Below, piece after piece: positions 56,253 to 64,000 of a stretch of DNA of 64,000 nucleotides. The translations under genes and the position numbers were made by a program. Position 1 is the stretch's first letter. Each line of letters opens with the position of its first letter. The stretch is from contig NZ_FRDN01000016.1 of NCBI RefSeq assembly GCF_900143285.1, positions 62,001-126,000 of the forward strand, read 5' to 3'. This DNA is from Desulfitobacterium chlororespirans DSM 11544. Its GTDB lineage: Bacteria > Bacillota > Desulfitobacteriia > Desulfitobacteriales > Desulfitobacteriaceae. Below the pieces are notes generated by a model, which was not told the origin of the DNA, ran no database searches, and worked only from the letters and a program-made list of their open reading frames with translations.

Positions 56253-56597
56253 ATGTCGGAATGCATCTTTTGCAAAATAATCAATAAAGAAATTCCCAGT
56301 CAGGTTATTTTCGAGGATGAGCATGTGTTGGCTTTTAAGGATATTAATCCTGTAGCCCCGGTACATCTGCTTGTGGTTCCCAAAAAACATAGGGAAAGCC
56401 TCAATGACATCGATGTCACGGATGAAGCTTGGTTAGGGCACATTTTGATAGTGGCTAAAAAACTGGCTCAAGAGTTGGGTATCGCTGATTCAGGTTATCG
56501 TGTGGTCAACAATTGTGGTGACGATGGAGGTCAGGTGGTGAAGCATTTGCATTTCCACGTGATTGGCGGACAGCCTTTGGGTGTAAAAATCTGTTGA
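56253..56597 (+). CDS. hinT: HIT family nucleotide hydrolase (HinT type)
   Basis: A 114-residue HIT protein, probably a purine nucleoside phosphoramidase. The zinc or structural motif CIFCKIINKEIPS at the start, HLLVVPKKH and the histidine triad HLHFHVIGG are present. Length is typical for bacterial HinT. The ribosome site is GGAGGG. Confidence 0.95.
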   Translation: MSECIFCKIINKEIPSQVIFEDEHVLAFKDINPVAPVHLLVVPKKHRESLNDIDVTDEAWLGHILIVAKKLAQELGIADSGYRVVNNCGDDGGQVVKHLHFHVIGGQPLGVKIC

Positions 56598-56611
56598 GAA
56601 GCTTTCAGAAC

Positions 56612-56640
56612 TTGACGCACTCCATCTCATCCAGTATAAT
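56612..56640 (+). promoter_or_regulatory. Strong promoter for rpsU-yqeY
   Basis: TTGACG (56612-56617) and a perfect TATAAT (56635-56640) are 17 bp apart, 46 bp upstream of rpsU. Confidence 0.8.
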
Positions 56641-56686
56641 TATCTAGTATATCTGTACATGATCCAGTGGAGGGAGGGATAAGATA

Positions 56687-56863
56687 ATGAGCGAAATTAA
56701 AGTCGGTAAAAACGAATCCCTGGATAGCGCACTCCGCCGGTTCAAGCGTACTTGTCAGCGTGCAGGCGTATTATCAGAGGCTCGTAAACATGAGCATTAT
56801 GAAAAGCCTAGTGTTAAGCGGAAGAAAAAATCCGAAGCTGCGCGTAAACGTAAGTTCAAATAA
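56687..56863 (+). CDS. rpsU: 30S ribosomal protein S21
   Basis: A 58-residue basic protein of the small subunit, [19 protein letters not shown] and a C-terminal run of Lys and Arg ending RKRKFK. It is preceded by GGAGGGAGGG. The rpsU-yqeY pair is conserved in Firmicutes. It lies 14 nt before yqeY and shares the promoter at 56612. Confidence 0.97.
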   Translation: MSEIKVGKNESLDSALRRFKRTCQRAGVLSEARKHEHYEKPSVKRKKKSEAARKRKFK

Positions 56864-56877
56864 GGAGTTGCACTGAA

Positions 56878-57330
56878 TTGTCTCTGAAAGAACGCCTCGT
56901 TGAGGATATGAAGGTTGCCATGAAGGCCAAAGAGGAGGGGAAGGTCAGACTTTCCGTCATCCGCATGGCTCGGGCCGCCATTAAAAATGCTGAAATAGAT
57001 AAGCAAGTTGAATTTAACGATGAGCAAGTCATCGAAGTCTTAGCTAAAGAAGTTAAAATGCGTCGTGATTCGATCGAAGAGTTTTCTAAGGCGAATCGCC
57101 CCGATACAGTGAAAGCCCTGGAAAAGGAAATCTCCGTTCTCATGGAATACCTTCCTCAGCAGCTTTCTGAAGGGGAGATACGTCAGTTAGCCCAAGAGAC
57201 GATTACCGAAGTCGGTGCTCAAGGACCGAAAGACTTGGGGAAAGTCATGGGCAAAATTACTCCGAAGACAAAAGGACGCGCTGACGGCAAACTGGTTAAC
57301 CAGATCGTGCGTGAACTTCTAGGATCTTAG
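56878..57330 (+). CDS. yqeY: GatB/YqeY domain protein
   Basis: A 150-residue protein with the YqeY helical fold found at the C-terminus of GatB, a domain that can bind tRNA. Motifs are SLKERLVEDMKVAMKAKEE at the start, VRLSVIRMARAAIKNAEID and LGKVMGKITPKTKGRADG. Stand-alone YqeY has no proven function. The start is TTG 56878, with AAGGAG at 56862-56867 overlapping the rpsU stop. A strong terminator follows. Confidence 0.94.
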   Translation: MSLKERLVEDMKVAMKAKEEGKVRLSVIRMARAAIKNAEIDKQVEFNDEQVIEVLAKEVKMRRDSIEEFSKANRPDTVKALEKEISVLMEYLPQQLSEGEIRQLAQETITEVGAQGPKDLGKVMGKITPKTKGRADGKLVNQIVRELLGS

Positions 57331-57336
57331 CTCACT

Positions 57337-57372
57337 AAAAGCCTGATTGCATAGTTTAGCAATCAGGCTTTT
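57337..57372 (+). terminator. Terminator after yqeY
   Basis: AAAAGCCTGATTGC (57337-57350) and GCAATCAGGCTTTT (57359-57372) form a 14-bp stem with an 8-nt loop and T-rich end. Confidence 0.9.
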
Positions 57373-57392
57373 AACATGTTAAGGAGGTCATT

Positions 57393-57851
57393 ATGTCAAT
57401 CGAAACGGTGAAGGAATTTTTTCATAGTAAAGAAATGGAAGTACCTATTCTGAAATTTAAAGATATCAGTACTGTTGTGAAAGCTGCCGAATCCTTGGGT
57501 GTTACCCCGGGGGAAATTGCCAAATCTCTCCTGCTGCAGGTTCATGATGATTTTGTCATGGTGCTTATGGCCGGGGATAAGAGGCTGGATAACCGGAAGT
57601 TTAAGGATATCTTCAAAGGGAAGCCCAAAATGCCTGCGGTTGAGCAGGTATTGGCGATGACCGGGCATCCGGTGGGAGGGGTCTGTCCTTTTGGCTTAAG
57701 ACAGGAAATTCCCGTTTATTTGGATCAATCATTAAAGGAGTACGCTGTAGTCTATCCGGCTGCAGGCGCTCCTGATGCGGCTGTAAAGCTGACCGTCGCG
57801 GAATTGGCAGAGCTTGTGGCAACAGATTGGGTGAACGTGGCTCAGGAGTAA
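57393..57851 (+). CDS. ybaK: YbaK/EbsC family aminoacyl-tRNA deacylase
   Basis: A 152-residue single-domain protein of the YbaK/ProX editing family, which removes wrongly attached amino acids such as Cys or Ala from tRNA-Pro. The conserved Lys in GEIAKSLLL and the GGVCPFGL and YPAAGAPDAAVKL segments are visible. The ribosome site is AAGGAGG. Substrate specificity cannot be read from the sequence. Confidence 0.93.
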   Translation: MSIETVKEFFHSKEMEVPILKFKDISTVVKAAESLGVTPGEIAKSLLLQVHDDFVMVLMAGDKRLDNRKFKDIFKGKPKMPAVEQVLAMTGHPVGGVCPFGLRQEIPVYLDQSLKEYAVVYPAAGAPDAAVKLTVAELAELVATDWVNVAQE

Positions 57852-57921
57852 TTGATTACCACATCGGGTGCTTGGTGCATAATTTATGTAAGGAGCACAT
57901 TGAAAGGTGGTAGCAAGCCCT

Positions 57922-58533
57922 ATGCATGGTATCTATCTGGCCTTAGGTGATTCATTAACGACAGGTTATGGGGTGGGGCTCAATCGTTCGTTTGCTACCC
58001 TGTATTATTCAACCTTGCTGTCCTGTTTTCCGAATCTAGGCTATGAGAATCTGGGGGTTAATGGTCTGACAAGCAGCCAACTGGTTGATATGGTCGAACA
58101 GCCCCACGTACAGCGTTTAATTATGCAGGCCAGAGTCATTACGGTGACCATTGGCTCAAACGATCTGCTCGCCCTCGGCAAGGGTTTAGCTTTAGGCCAA
58201 TGGGTCAACCCTGAGCTGACTTTGCGGGATTTCCAACAAAATCTTATGTTATTGGGGGATAAGATAAGAAGGGTTAATTCATTAACCGTGCTCAAGATAG
58301 CCAGTATCTATAATCCCTTACCCCCTATGGATAAGCAAACCAATCTTTTTGCTTATACTTTGCTCAAACATGCCAATCATAGTGTCACGCAAATGGCCAG
58401 ACAATACGGAGGAATCGTGGTGCCGGTTGCCAAGGCATTTAGCGGCCAGGAAATGCTGCTTCTCAGCTCCGACCATATCCATCCTAATCTGGCGGGACAC
58501 CAGGTAATGGCAGAGCTCTTTGCCCGGTATTAA
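57922..58533 (+). CDS. GDSL/SGNH hydrolase
   Basis: A 203-residue esterase-lipase of the SGNH family. Block I is LALGDSLTTGYGVG (catalytic Ser), block III is GSNDL (Asn), and block V is SDHIHPN (Asp and His). No signal peptide is clear, so it may be cytoplasmic. ATG 57922 follows AAAGGTGG; a GTG at 57907 lies within that site. Substrate unknown. It ends with a terminator. Confidence 0.92.
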   Translation: MHGIYLALGDSLTTGYGVGLNRSFATLYYSTLLSCFPNLGYENLGVNGLTSSQLVDMVEQPHVQRLIMQARVITVTIGSNDLLALGKGLALGQWVNPELTLRDFQQNLMLLGDKIRRVNSLTVLKIASIYNPLPPMDKQTNLFAYTLLKHANHSVTQMARQYGGIVVPVAKAFSGQEMLLLSSDHIHPNLAGHQVMAELFARY

Positions 58534-58556
58534 TGAGTCATCTGAATAGGCAGAAA

Positions 58557-58586
58557 ACACACCCACGTTTTCGGGTGTGTCTTTTT
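58557..58586 (+). terminator. Terminator after the SGNH hydrolase gene
   Basis: ACACACCC (58557-58564) pairs with GGGTGTGT (58573-58580), followed by CTTTTT. Confidence 0.9.
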
Positions 58587-58846
58587 GCGCAATAAAATGA
58601 ATTTGCGGGTTTAAGCTTGATTTAGAAGGCTAGGGAGTGGAATGACGGCTCAATTACGCAGGAGCTATGGATCAGGGGGAATAAGCAGGAAAATGCAAGC
58701 TTTCGCTACTTGTGTGTTGAGATGGAAAAGGGGTAAGATTAGGAGGTGCGTGTTATATAACAATTACTTATAGGCAACTTGTCCAACCTTAGAAGTTGTT
58801 TGTGTTGTAGTACAATTATTTTTATGCTGGAAGGAATGAGGTTGTG
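58587..58846 (+). promoter_or_regulatory. Upstream region of the hyf-type operon
   Basis: About 260 nt without a convincing gene. A TACAAT (58811-58816) could be a -10 but no good -35 is paired with it. No clear sigma-54 or FNR-like site was seen. The ribosome site AATGAGG lies near 58837. Confidence 0.25.
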
Positions 58847-60760
58847 ATGGTAAACATAGAGCGGGGTATTCGGGTAGGAACCATGGGTCTATCCTTGATG
58901 ATAGCAGTCTTTGGTATTCTCTTTCTGGGTTGGAATTTCCATATGGACAACTTTTCAGGTCAATGGCATGGGGATGGCTTTTCTTTCGATGGATTGACAG
59001 CCTTTTTCCTTTTAGTGCTCTTGCTTGGGCAGGGTATTGCATCTCTCTATGGTCTGGGCTATATGAAAGAGTATGAGGGGAAGCGTTCTCTCCTCTCCTT
59101 TTCCTTATCCTGGGCAGCTTTTCTGGTGAGTATGGCTGGGGTTTTAATCGTCAATAATGGCTTCTATTTTCTTTTTCTTTGGGAACTCATGTCCCTTTTT
59201 TCCTTCTTGCTGGTAATATATGAACACGAAGAGAGTTCCAATCGCACAGCGGCGTTCATTTATTTTGTCATGACCCATGTGGGAACAGTTTTTTTGATTG
59301 CGGCGGTCCTGTTTCTTTACAGTAAGGCCGGAAGTTTTCTCTATGGGGATTGGGCTGCCATAACCCCGACTCTAAGTCTGGGGGAAAAGAACGGTCTTTT
59401 TCTCTGCTTTCTGATTGGTTTTGGCACGAAGGCAGGATTGGTGCCTTTTCATATCTGGCTGCCCTATGCTCATCCCGTTGCCCCTTCTCCAGTGTCCGCA
59501 TTAATGTCCGGGGTGATGGTCAAAATTGCTCTCTATATGATGATGAGATGGGTGTGGTTGACCCTGGCACCCATGGAGCTATGGTGGGGCGGGTTAATGC
59601 TGGCACTCGGAGTGCTCTCTGCTTTTATCGGAATTCTCTATGCCTGTGTAGAACAGGACGTAAAGCGTCTGCTGGCTTATTCTACAGTAGAGAATATGGG
59701 TATTCTTACGATGGCTTTAGGGACGGCCATGATTGCCCGGACCCTGGGCTATTCGGACCTGGTGGTCCTTGCCTTGGCAGCCTTCTTCTGGCATGGGATT
59801 CATCACCTCCTTTTTAAGTCGGGCTTGTTTATGGCCGCGGGAAATATCATCCAGGCAACACATACAAAAAAACTTGACCATATGGGCGGTTTACTTAAGA
59901 GAATGCCCAGGACGGGCTTGTGGGCAATGGTTGGCGCTGTGGGGCTTTCCGCACTTCCACCCTTGGGAGGTTTTTGGGGTGAATGGTTGTTATTTCACGC
60001 CTTATGGAAAACTTCCGTTCAAGTGGAAGGGGGATTGTTCAAGCTGGCCCTGCCCTTAAGTCTGGCGGCGTTGGCGTTTATTTCTGCCTTAGCCCTGGCA
60101 ACGATGGTGAAGTGGTTTGCCGGAGCCTTCCTGGGACAGGCTCGGTCGGCAAATGCTGCAAATGCCCAGGAGCTGCCTTGGCTTCAGACGGTATCTATGG
60201 GAGTAGCCATGATGTTGACCCTCCTGGCAACGCTGTATCCTCAAGGCCTTTGGAAACTAATCAGTGTTCCCATTTACGTGTTAAAAGACACAAGCGATTC
60301 TCCACTCACCGCCGGTTTAGCTCTGCCGCTTTGGGCAGATTTCTTTAACCTGATCACCCCTTACATCTTGCTTTTAGGCCTTTTTTCCGTAACACTCTAT
60401 CAGTTATCCGCAAGAAAGCGCAAGAGGGTAGCAGGGACCTGGAATTGTGGTATGCCTTTAACCCCTCGTATGCAATACACGGGCTTAGGGATAACTATGC
60501 CTTTGCGGATAGTCATGAAAAAGGTTTTGGCCTTTCGCCCCATCATTGATAAAAAGTTTGGGGAAACCCCCTATGTGTTACAGTCCCTGCACTATCGTGG
60601 CCGAACCCGCGAGATGACGGAGGAAGTGTTCTATCGGCCTGCCATGAAGTTGCTTTTGCAGTGTGCGGAACGAATTCGCATCCTGCAAACCGGCAGTATT
60701 CACACCTATTTAGCGTATATGCTGATCACCTTAGTGGTTGTGTTGATTTGGACTATGTAA
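58847..60760 (+). CDS. hyfB: Hydrogenase-4 subunit B-like proton-pumping protein
   Basis: A 637-residue membrane protein of the NuoL/MrpA antiporter-like family, about 15 hydrophobic segments. The essential Glu is in LFLWELMSLFSFLL, and the Lys is in GFGTKAGLVPFHIWLPYAHP; DVKRLLAYSTVENMG carries another conserved Lys. The C-terminal VAGTWNCGMPLTPRMQYTGL is characteristic of HyfB/HycC rather than NuoL. ATG 58847 is chosen; GTG 58844 is an alternative. It begins a run hyfB-hyfC-hyfE-hyfF-hyfG without hyfD. Confidence 0.92.
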   Translation: MVNIERGIRVGTMGLSLMIAVFGILFLGWNFHMDNFSGQWHGDGFSFDGLTAFFLLVLLLGQGIASLYGLGYMKEYEGKRSLLSFSLSWAAFLVSMAGVLIVNNGFYFLFLWELMSLFSFLLVIYEHEESSNRTAAFIYFVMTHVGTVFLIAAVLFLYSKAGSFLYGDWAAITPTLSLGEKNGLFLCFLIGFGTKAGLVPFHIWLPYAHPVAPSPVSALMSGVMVKIALYMMMRWVWLTLAPMELWWGGLMLALGVLSAFIGILYACVEQDVKRLLAYSTVENMGILTMALGTAMIARTLGYSDLVVLALAAFFWHGIHHLLFKSGLFMAAGNIIQATHTKKLDHMGGLLKRMPRTGLWAMVGAVGLSALPPLGGFWGEWLLFHALWKTSVQVEGGLFKLALPLSLAALAFISALALATMVKWFAGAFLGQARSANAANAQELPWLQTVSMGVAMMLTLLATLYPQGLWKLISVPIYVLKDTSDSPLTAGLALPLWADFFNLITPYILLLGLFSVTLYQLSARKRKRVAGTWNCGMPLTPRMQYTGLGITMPLRIVMKKVLAFRPIIDKKFGETPYVLQSLHYRGRTREMTEEVFYRPAMKLLLQCAERIRILQTGSIHTYLAYMLITLVVVLIWTM

Positions 60761-60772
60761 GGGGGAAAGCGG

Positions 60773-61759
60773 ATGTTGAATTTTGGAGAATGGAATGGTG
60801 GAATAATCTTCTTTTCTTTGCTGCACTTGTTGATATTTTTGCTGGCTGCGCCTTTGCTGCAAGGCTGGATAAAGAAAGTAAAAGCCTTTTGGCAGATGCG
60901 CCAGGGACCGTCCCTCTTCCAGCCTTACCGGGATCTTTGGAAGTACATGAGGAAAGAGGAGGTTGTCTCAGAGCATGCTTCCTGGATCTTCCTGGTTACG
61001 CCTTCACTTGTTTTAGGAAGTACGATCCTTGCCAGTTGTGTTGTTCCCGGTCCCTGGGGATGGGCACCCATCCACTCCTTGGGTTCCATGTTTTGGCTGG
61101 CGGCAAGCCTTGGTCTGGCCCGGTTCTTTCTGGCTCTTGCCGGCCTGGATGCGGGGGGAACCTTTGGTGGTATGGGAAGCAGTCGTGAGGTTTTCGTAGC
61201 AGCTTTAGTGGAACCTGGATTTATTCTGAGTCTGGCCGTCCTGGCCCTGATGACAGAGACGACTTCGCTCATGGGAATGAGCGCTGCGCTGCAAGGCCTA
61301 TCCATCTTTGAAACTCCCCGGGTTCTTGCCTTGTTCGCTCTTTTTGTTATCGCCATCGCCGAGCTGGGGAGGATTCCGGTCGATAACCCCGACACCCATC
61401 TGGAGTTGACGATGATTCATGAAGGAATGCTCTTGGATTACTCGGGTCCCTCTTTAGGTTTTCTGACGTGGGCGGAACAATTGAAGCAATTGCTTTTGCT
61501 GCAACTTCTGACTTTCTTGATTTTACCTGTGAATATCCAGGTTATGAACAGCTGGAGCGGGGGAATTCCTTTTGGGATGTTGCTTAGCCACGGAATTCTC
61601 CAGATCGGTTTCCTCGCTTTACTGGGTACCTTCTTTGCTACCCTGGAGAGCATCAATGTTAAAGTCAGACTTTTTCGGATTCCCAATGTCCTGGCTATGG
61701 GTTTGGCCGCGGCTGTCTTGGCTCTATTAACTCTTTGGATTACGAAAGGGGGGATATGA
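60773..61759 (+). CDS. hyfC: Hydrogenase-4 subunit C-like membrane protein (NuoH type)
   Basis: A 328-residue membrane protein with about 8 hydrophobic segments, equivalent to HycD/NuoH, which joins the membrane and soluble arms. The family loops KAFWQMRQGPSLFQPYRDLW (about 36-55) and AIAELGRIPVDNPDTHLEL (about 199-217) are present; the second holds conserved Glu and Asp residues. The ribosome site is GGGGGAAAGCGG. It ends 1 nt before hyfE. Confidence 0.94.
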   Translation: MLNFGEWNGGIIFFSLLHLLIFLLAAPLLQGWIKKVKAFWQMRQGPSLFQPYRDLWKYMRKEEVVSEHASWIFLVTPSLVLGSTILASCVVPGPWGWAPIHSLGSMFWLAASLGLARFFLALAGLDAGGTFGGMGSSREVFVAALVEPGFILSLAVLALMTETTSLMGMSAALQGLSIFETPRVLALFALFVIAIAELGRIPVDNPDTHLELTMIHEGMLLDYSGPSLGFLTWAEQLKQLLLLQLLTFLILPVNIQVMNSWSGGIPFGMLLSHGILQIGFLALLGTFFATLESINVKVRLFRIPNVLAMGLAAAVLALLTLWITKGGI

Positions 61760-61760
61760 C

Positions 61761-62417
61761 GTGGAAGGAACGTTGGAAAATCTTCAACAGCTGGTGCTCT
61801 TTGCTCTTTTAGCCCTCGGTCTCTATATAGTCGGTTGTGTCAAACTGAAGAAAGCGCTGATGGGTTGGACTTGGCAGGCAGTATTTCTCTCAGCGCTGAT
61901 TTTCCTGGAAGGAGTAAAAGAATCCGAGTGGGAGATCCTTGCCATTGCTCTCCTCTCTTTATTGGTCAAGGGAGGAGTGATTCCTTGGGTGCTAAAACGT
62001 ACCGCCGATCTATCCCACACTCAATGGGTAGGAGAAGTCTTTCTTCACCGAACCTCTTCCCTGGTGGCGGCAGCGGCCTTAACCATCCTGGCCTATGCCA
62101 TAACTCAACCGCTGCTCTCCTTAGTGGAGCCTGCACTGCGTAATGGTTTGGCGATTGCTTTTGCCTTGCTTTTTTATGGGCTGTTGCTTATGGTGATTCG
62201 CAAAGTAGCCTTGGTTCAAGTGGTGGGAATCCTCTTGATTGATAATGGAATCTTCTTAGCGGGTTTCCTGCTCACCAGCGGTATGCCTCTTTTAGTGGAA
62301 GTAGGGGTGATCTTCGATGCTTTGATCGGGGTTTTGATTTTAGGGGTCCTGGCCCAGCGGATGATTCTGAAGTTTGATTCGCTGAATGTTGAGCGGCTTA
62401 ATTCTTTGAAAGGGTAG
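61761..62417 (+). CDS. hyfE: Hydrogenase-4 subunit E-like membrane protein
   Basis: A 218-residue membrane protein with about 7 hydrophobic segments; it is partly NuoK-like. Segments KGGVIPWVLKRTADLSH and DNGIFLAGFLLTSGMPLLVE match HyfE. The start is GTG 61761 after GGGGGG. It is tightly packed with its neighbours. Confidence 0.9.
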   Translation: MEGTLENLQQLVLFALLALGLYIVGCVKLKKALMGWTWQAVFLSALIFLEGVKESEWEILAIALLSLLVKGGVIPWVLKRTADLSHTQWVGEVFLHRTSSLVAAAALTILAYAITQPLLSLVEPALRNGLAIAFALLFYGLLLMVIRKVALVQVVGILLIDNGIFLAGFLLTSGMPLLVEVGVIFDALIGVLILGVLAQRMILKFDSLNVERLNSLKG

Positions 62418-62426
62418 GAAAGCTGA

Positions 62427-63926
62427 ATGTTTATAGTTGTTGCCATTGTGGCAGCTTTTTGTATGTTGATCTCCACAAGCAGCCGGGCATTGAGGCTGTT
62501 CAATAGTTTGGCGCTCATAGCCCTGCTTGGCCTGGCTGGGGAAATGATTCTGCGGGTGTTCTGCCAGGGCCCGCAAAGCATTTGGGGAGGATTTTTTTTC
62601 TGGGATGCTTTGAGTGCCTTGCTTCTCGGTGTGATTGTGGTGATTGCCGCTTATGTGATTGTGTATTCCTTTTCTTATATGGAGCATGAGGTAGCAGCAG
62701 GGAAGGTCCCCCAAAGCCGGCTGCCCCGGTATTACTTCTGGGTCTGGATGTTTATCGGTACCATGCTTTGGGTGGTCAGTACTCCGAACTTGGGACTCTT
62801 GTGGGTAGGCATAGAAGGAACGACTTTGGCGACGGCTCTCCTGGTGGGCTTTTATCGGCAAAAAACCGCTGTTGAAGCCGCCTGGAAATATATCGTTCTT
62901 TGCACGGTAGGCATCAGCTTTGCTTTGTTGGGGACGATGATTCTCTATGCAGCATCAGGGCGGATCAATGGCTATAGCCTGGCTGCTCTGGACTGGAGGC
63001 TTCTGGTAGGGATGGCCGCCCAATTGGATCCGGCCTTAGTCAAGTTGGGTTGTATTTTTGCTTTTATCGGGTATGGGGCCAAGGTTGGCTTTGTTCCTAT
63101 GCATCCCTGGCTGCCGGATGCTCATAGCCAAGCCCCTTCTCCGGTCAGTGCCTTATTATCCGGGGTTTTGCTTAACTGTGCTTTATATGCCATTCTGCGC
63201 TGGCATATCCTGGTCCGCCAAACGGGTCTGGGCCCGGATTTTTCCGGAAAGCTGCTGCTTGTCTTTGGGTTTATCTCTCTTGGTGCTATGGTTGCTTTTA
63301 TTCTTTTGCAAAAAGACATTAAACGCCTCCTGGCTTACTCCAGTGTGGAGCATATGGGGATTATCGCTTTGGGCTTTGGACTGGGCACTCCTCTTGCTGT
63401 GTGGGGAGCCTGTTTTCATCTCATTCTTCATGCTTTGACAAAGGCAAATCTCTTTGTGGTTGTTGGCCGTGTGGTGCAGATGATGGGTACTCGCCAGATC
63501 CCCAAAATTCGAGGTGTTATGAGCTTATGGCCTTATACGGGTGGGATTCTTTTTATGGGTTTGCTGGCCATTACGGGAACGCCGCCCTTTGGAACCTTTC
63601 GCTCTGAAATCAGCATCATGGCCGGATTCTTCCAGAATCATCACCCGATCTTAGGTTTTCTAACGGCTTTATTTTTAGCGGTTATTTTTGCGGGGTTCCT
63701 CTATCACTTTTTGGGGATGCTTTTTGGTACACCGGGTGAACGCTGCTTGAAAGATAAGGGAGAAGGCAAGGAAGTGCTTTGGTTAGCTGTTCCCATGATT
63801 CTGGTCCTGATTTTGGGAGTGTTCATTCCGGAACCTCTTAATCAGGCCTTAAATCAGGTTGTGGAATTGATTCTGGGAAGGGGTGGGGAGTATGGAGAGT
63901 TCGGCAAGCTTACGCAATTATTTTGA
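62427..63926 (+). CDS. hyfF: Hydrogenase-4 subunit F-like proton-pumping protein
   Basis: A 499-residue NuoL/M/N-type membrane protein, about 13 segments. Conserved residues are the Glu in LLWVGIEGTTLATALL, the Lys in GYGAKVGFVPMHPWLPDAHS, and a second Lys in KDIKRLLAYSSVEHMG. With HyfB it would pump H+ or Na+. Its 3' end overlaps the next gene by 35 nt. Confidence 0.92.
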   Translation: MFIVVAIVAAFCMLISTSSRALRLFNSLALIALLGLAGEMILRVFCQGPQSIWGGFFFWDALSALLLGVIVVIAAYVIVYSFSYMEHEVAAGKVPQSRLPRYYFWVWMFIGTMLWVVSTPNLGLLWVGIEGTTLATALLVGFYRQKTAVEAAWKYIVLCTVGISFALLGTMILYAASGRINGYSLAALDWRLLVGMAAQLDPALVKLGCIFAFIGYGAKVGFVPMHPWLPDAHSQAPSPVSALLSGVLLNCALYAILRWHILVRQTGLGPDFSGKLLLVFGFISLGAMVAFILLQKDIKRLLAYSSVEHMGIIALGFGLGTPLAVWGACFHLILHALTKANLFVVVGRVVQMMGTRQIPKIRGVMSLWPYTGGILFMGLLAITGTPPFGTFRSEISIMAGFFQNHHPILGFLTALFLAVIFAGFLYHFLGMLFGTPGERCLKDKGEGKEVLWLAVPMILVLILGVFIPEPLNQALNQVVELILGRGGEYGEFGKLTQLF

Positions 63927-64000
63927 AGAGCGGGTACTTAAGCAACCGGAGGATTTTTCCTTTGGTCTCTGGACAAAAAATGAAGGACTGGTTTGGCTGA
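63892..64000 (+). CDS. hyfG: Start of a hydrogenase-4 large-subunit-like gene (HyfG), partial
   Basis: A frame opens at ATG 63892 (after GGGTGGGGAG) and continues to the right edge: MESSASLRNYFEERVLKQ, then PEDFSFGLW. About 36 codons are visible, so the product is inferred from the operon order only. HyfG carries the large-subunit part that may hold nickel; the nickel-binding cysteines would be outside the window. Confidence 0.65.
   Translation, partial: MESSASLRNYFEERVLKQPEDFSFGLWTKNEGLVWL

Noticed and set aside
58642-58773. 43-residue basic ORF before the hyf-type operon
   Set aside because: It has a plausible GGGAG but no family resemblance and odd composition; chance cannot be excluded.

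Overview
The window looks like a chromosomal segment of a spore-forming, anaerobic, low-to-mid GC Firmicute, most likely Desulfitobacterium (D. hafniense or close). The reasons are the sporulation genes (Spo0B-like, spoIIP), the L27 N-terminal extension with its Prp protease, a T-box leader, a CIRCE-controlled hrcA-grpE-dnaK-dnaJ operon, a non-pyrrolysine MttB cluster like the glycine betaine cluster described in D. hafniense, a secreted flavin fumarate-reductase-type protein, and a hydrogenase-4-type membrane complex. This assignment comes from gene content and remembered families; no database search was possible.

The backbone follows the order known from Bacillus: rng(partial)-rplU-prp-rpmA-spo0B-obg, then yhbY-nadD-(RRM protein)-yqeK-rsfS-T-box-leuS, then comEA-comEC-holA-rpsT-spoIIP-murJ, then lepA-hemW-hrcA-grpE-dnaK-dnaJ-prmA-rsmE-mtaB and rpsU-yqeY. 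Several accessory blocks are set into it.

Block A (about 9.1-20.3 kb) is a corrinoid methyl-transfer system: an MtrH-type methyltransferase, an MttB-family methyltransferase without an in-frame amber codon, a corrinoid protein, a BCCT transporter, a DUF1638 protein and a RACo/RamA-type reductive activator. A convergent pair follows (second corrinoid protein and a PocR-AraC regulator), then a divergent second BCCT transporter. Together they would import a quaternary amine, remove a methyl group onto Co(I)-corrinoid and pass it to tetrahydrofolate.

Block B (29.2-34.7 kb) holds a CitA/DcuS-type kinase and its response regulator, a lipoprotein flavoprotein with all fumarate-reductase catalytic residues and an FMN domain, and a membrane-anchored phosphodiester glycosidase-like protein. 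Two copies of TTACATAA exactly 20 bp apart lie upstream of the flavoprotein gene.

Block C (38.1-46.9 kb) sits between hemW and hrcA, which are normally adjacent. It holds an orphan response regulator with a SARP-like output, a 2239-residue LPKTG-anchored surface protein and a class D-type sortase, with a hairpin between the last two genes.

The right edge (58.8-64.0 kb) carries hyfB-hyfC-hyfE-hyfF and the first 36 codons of hyfG. The catalytic part of that complex lies outside the window, so hydrogenase activity cannot be confirmed. No tRNA, rRNA, CRISPR array, insertion sequence or prophage was seen.
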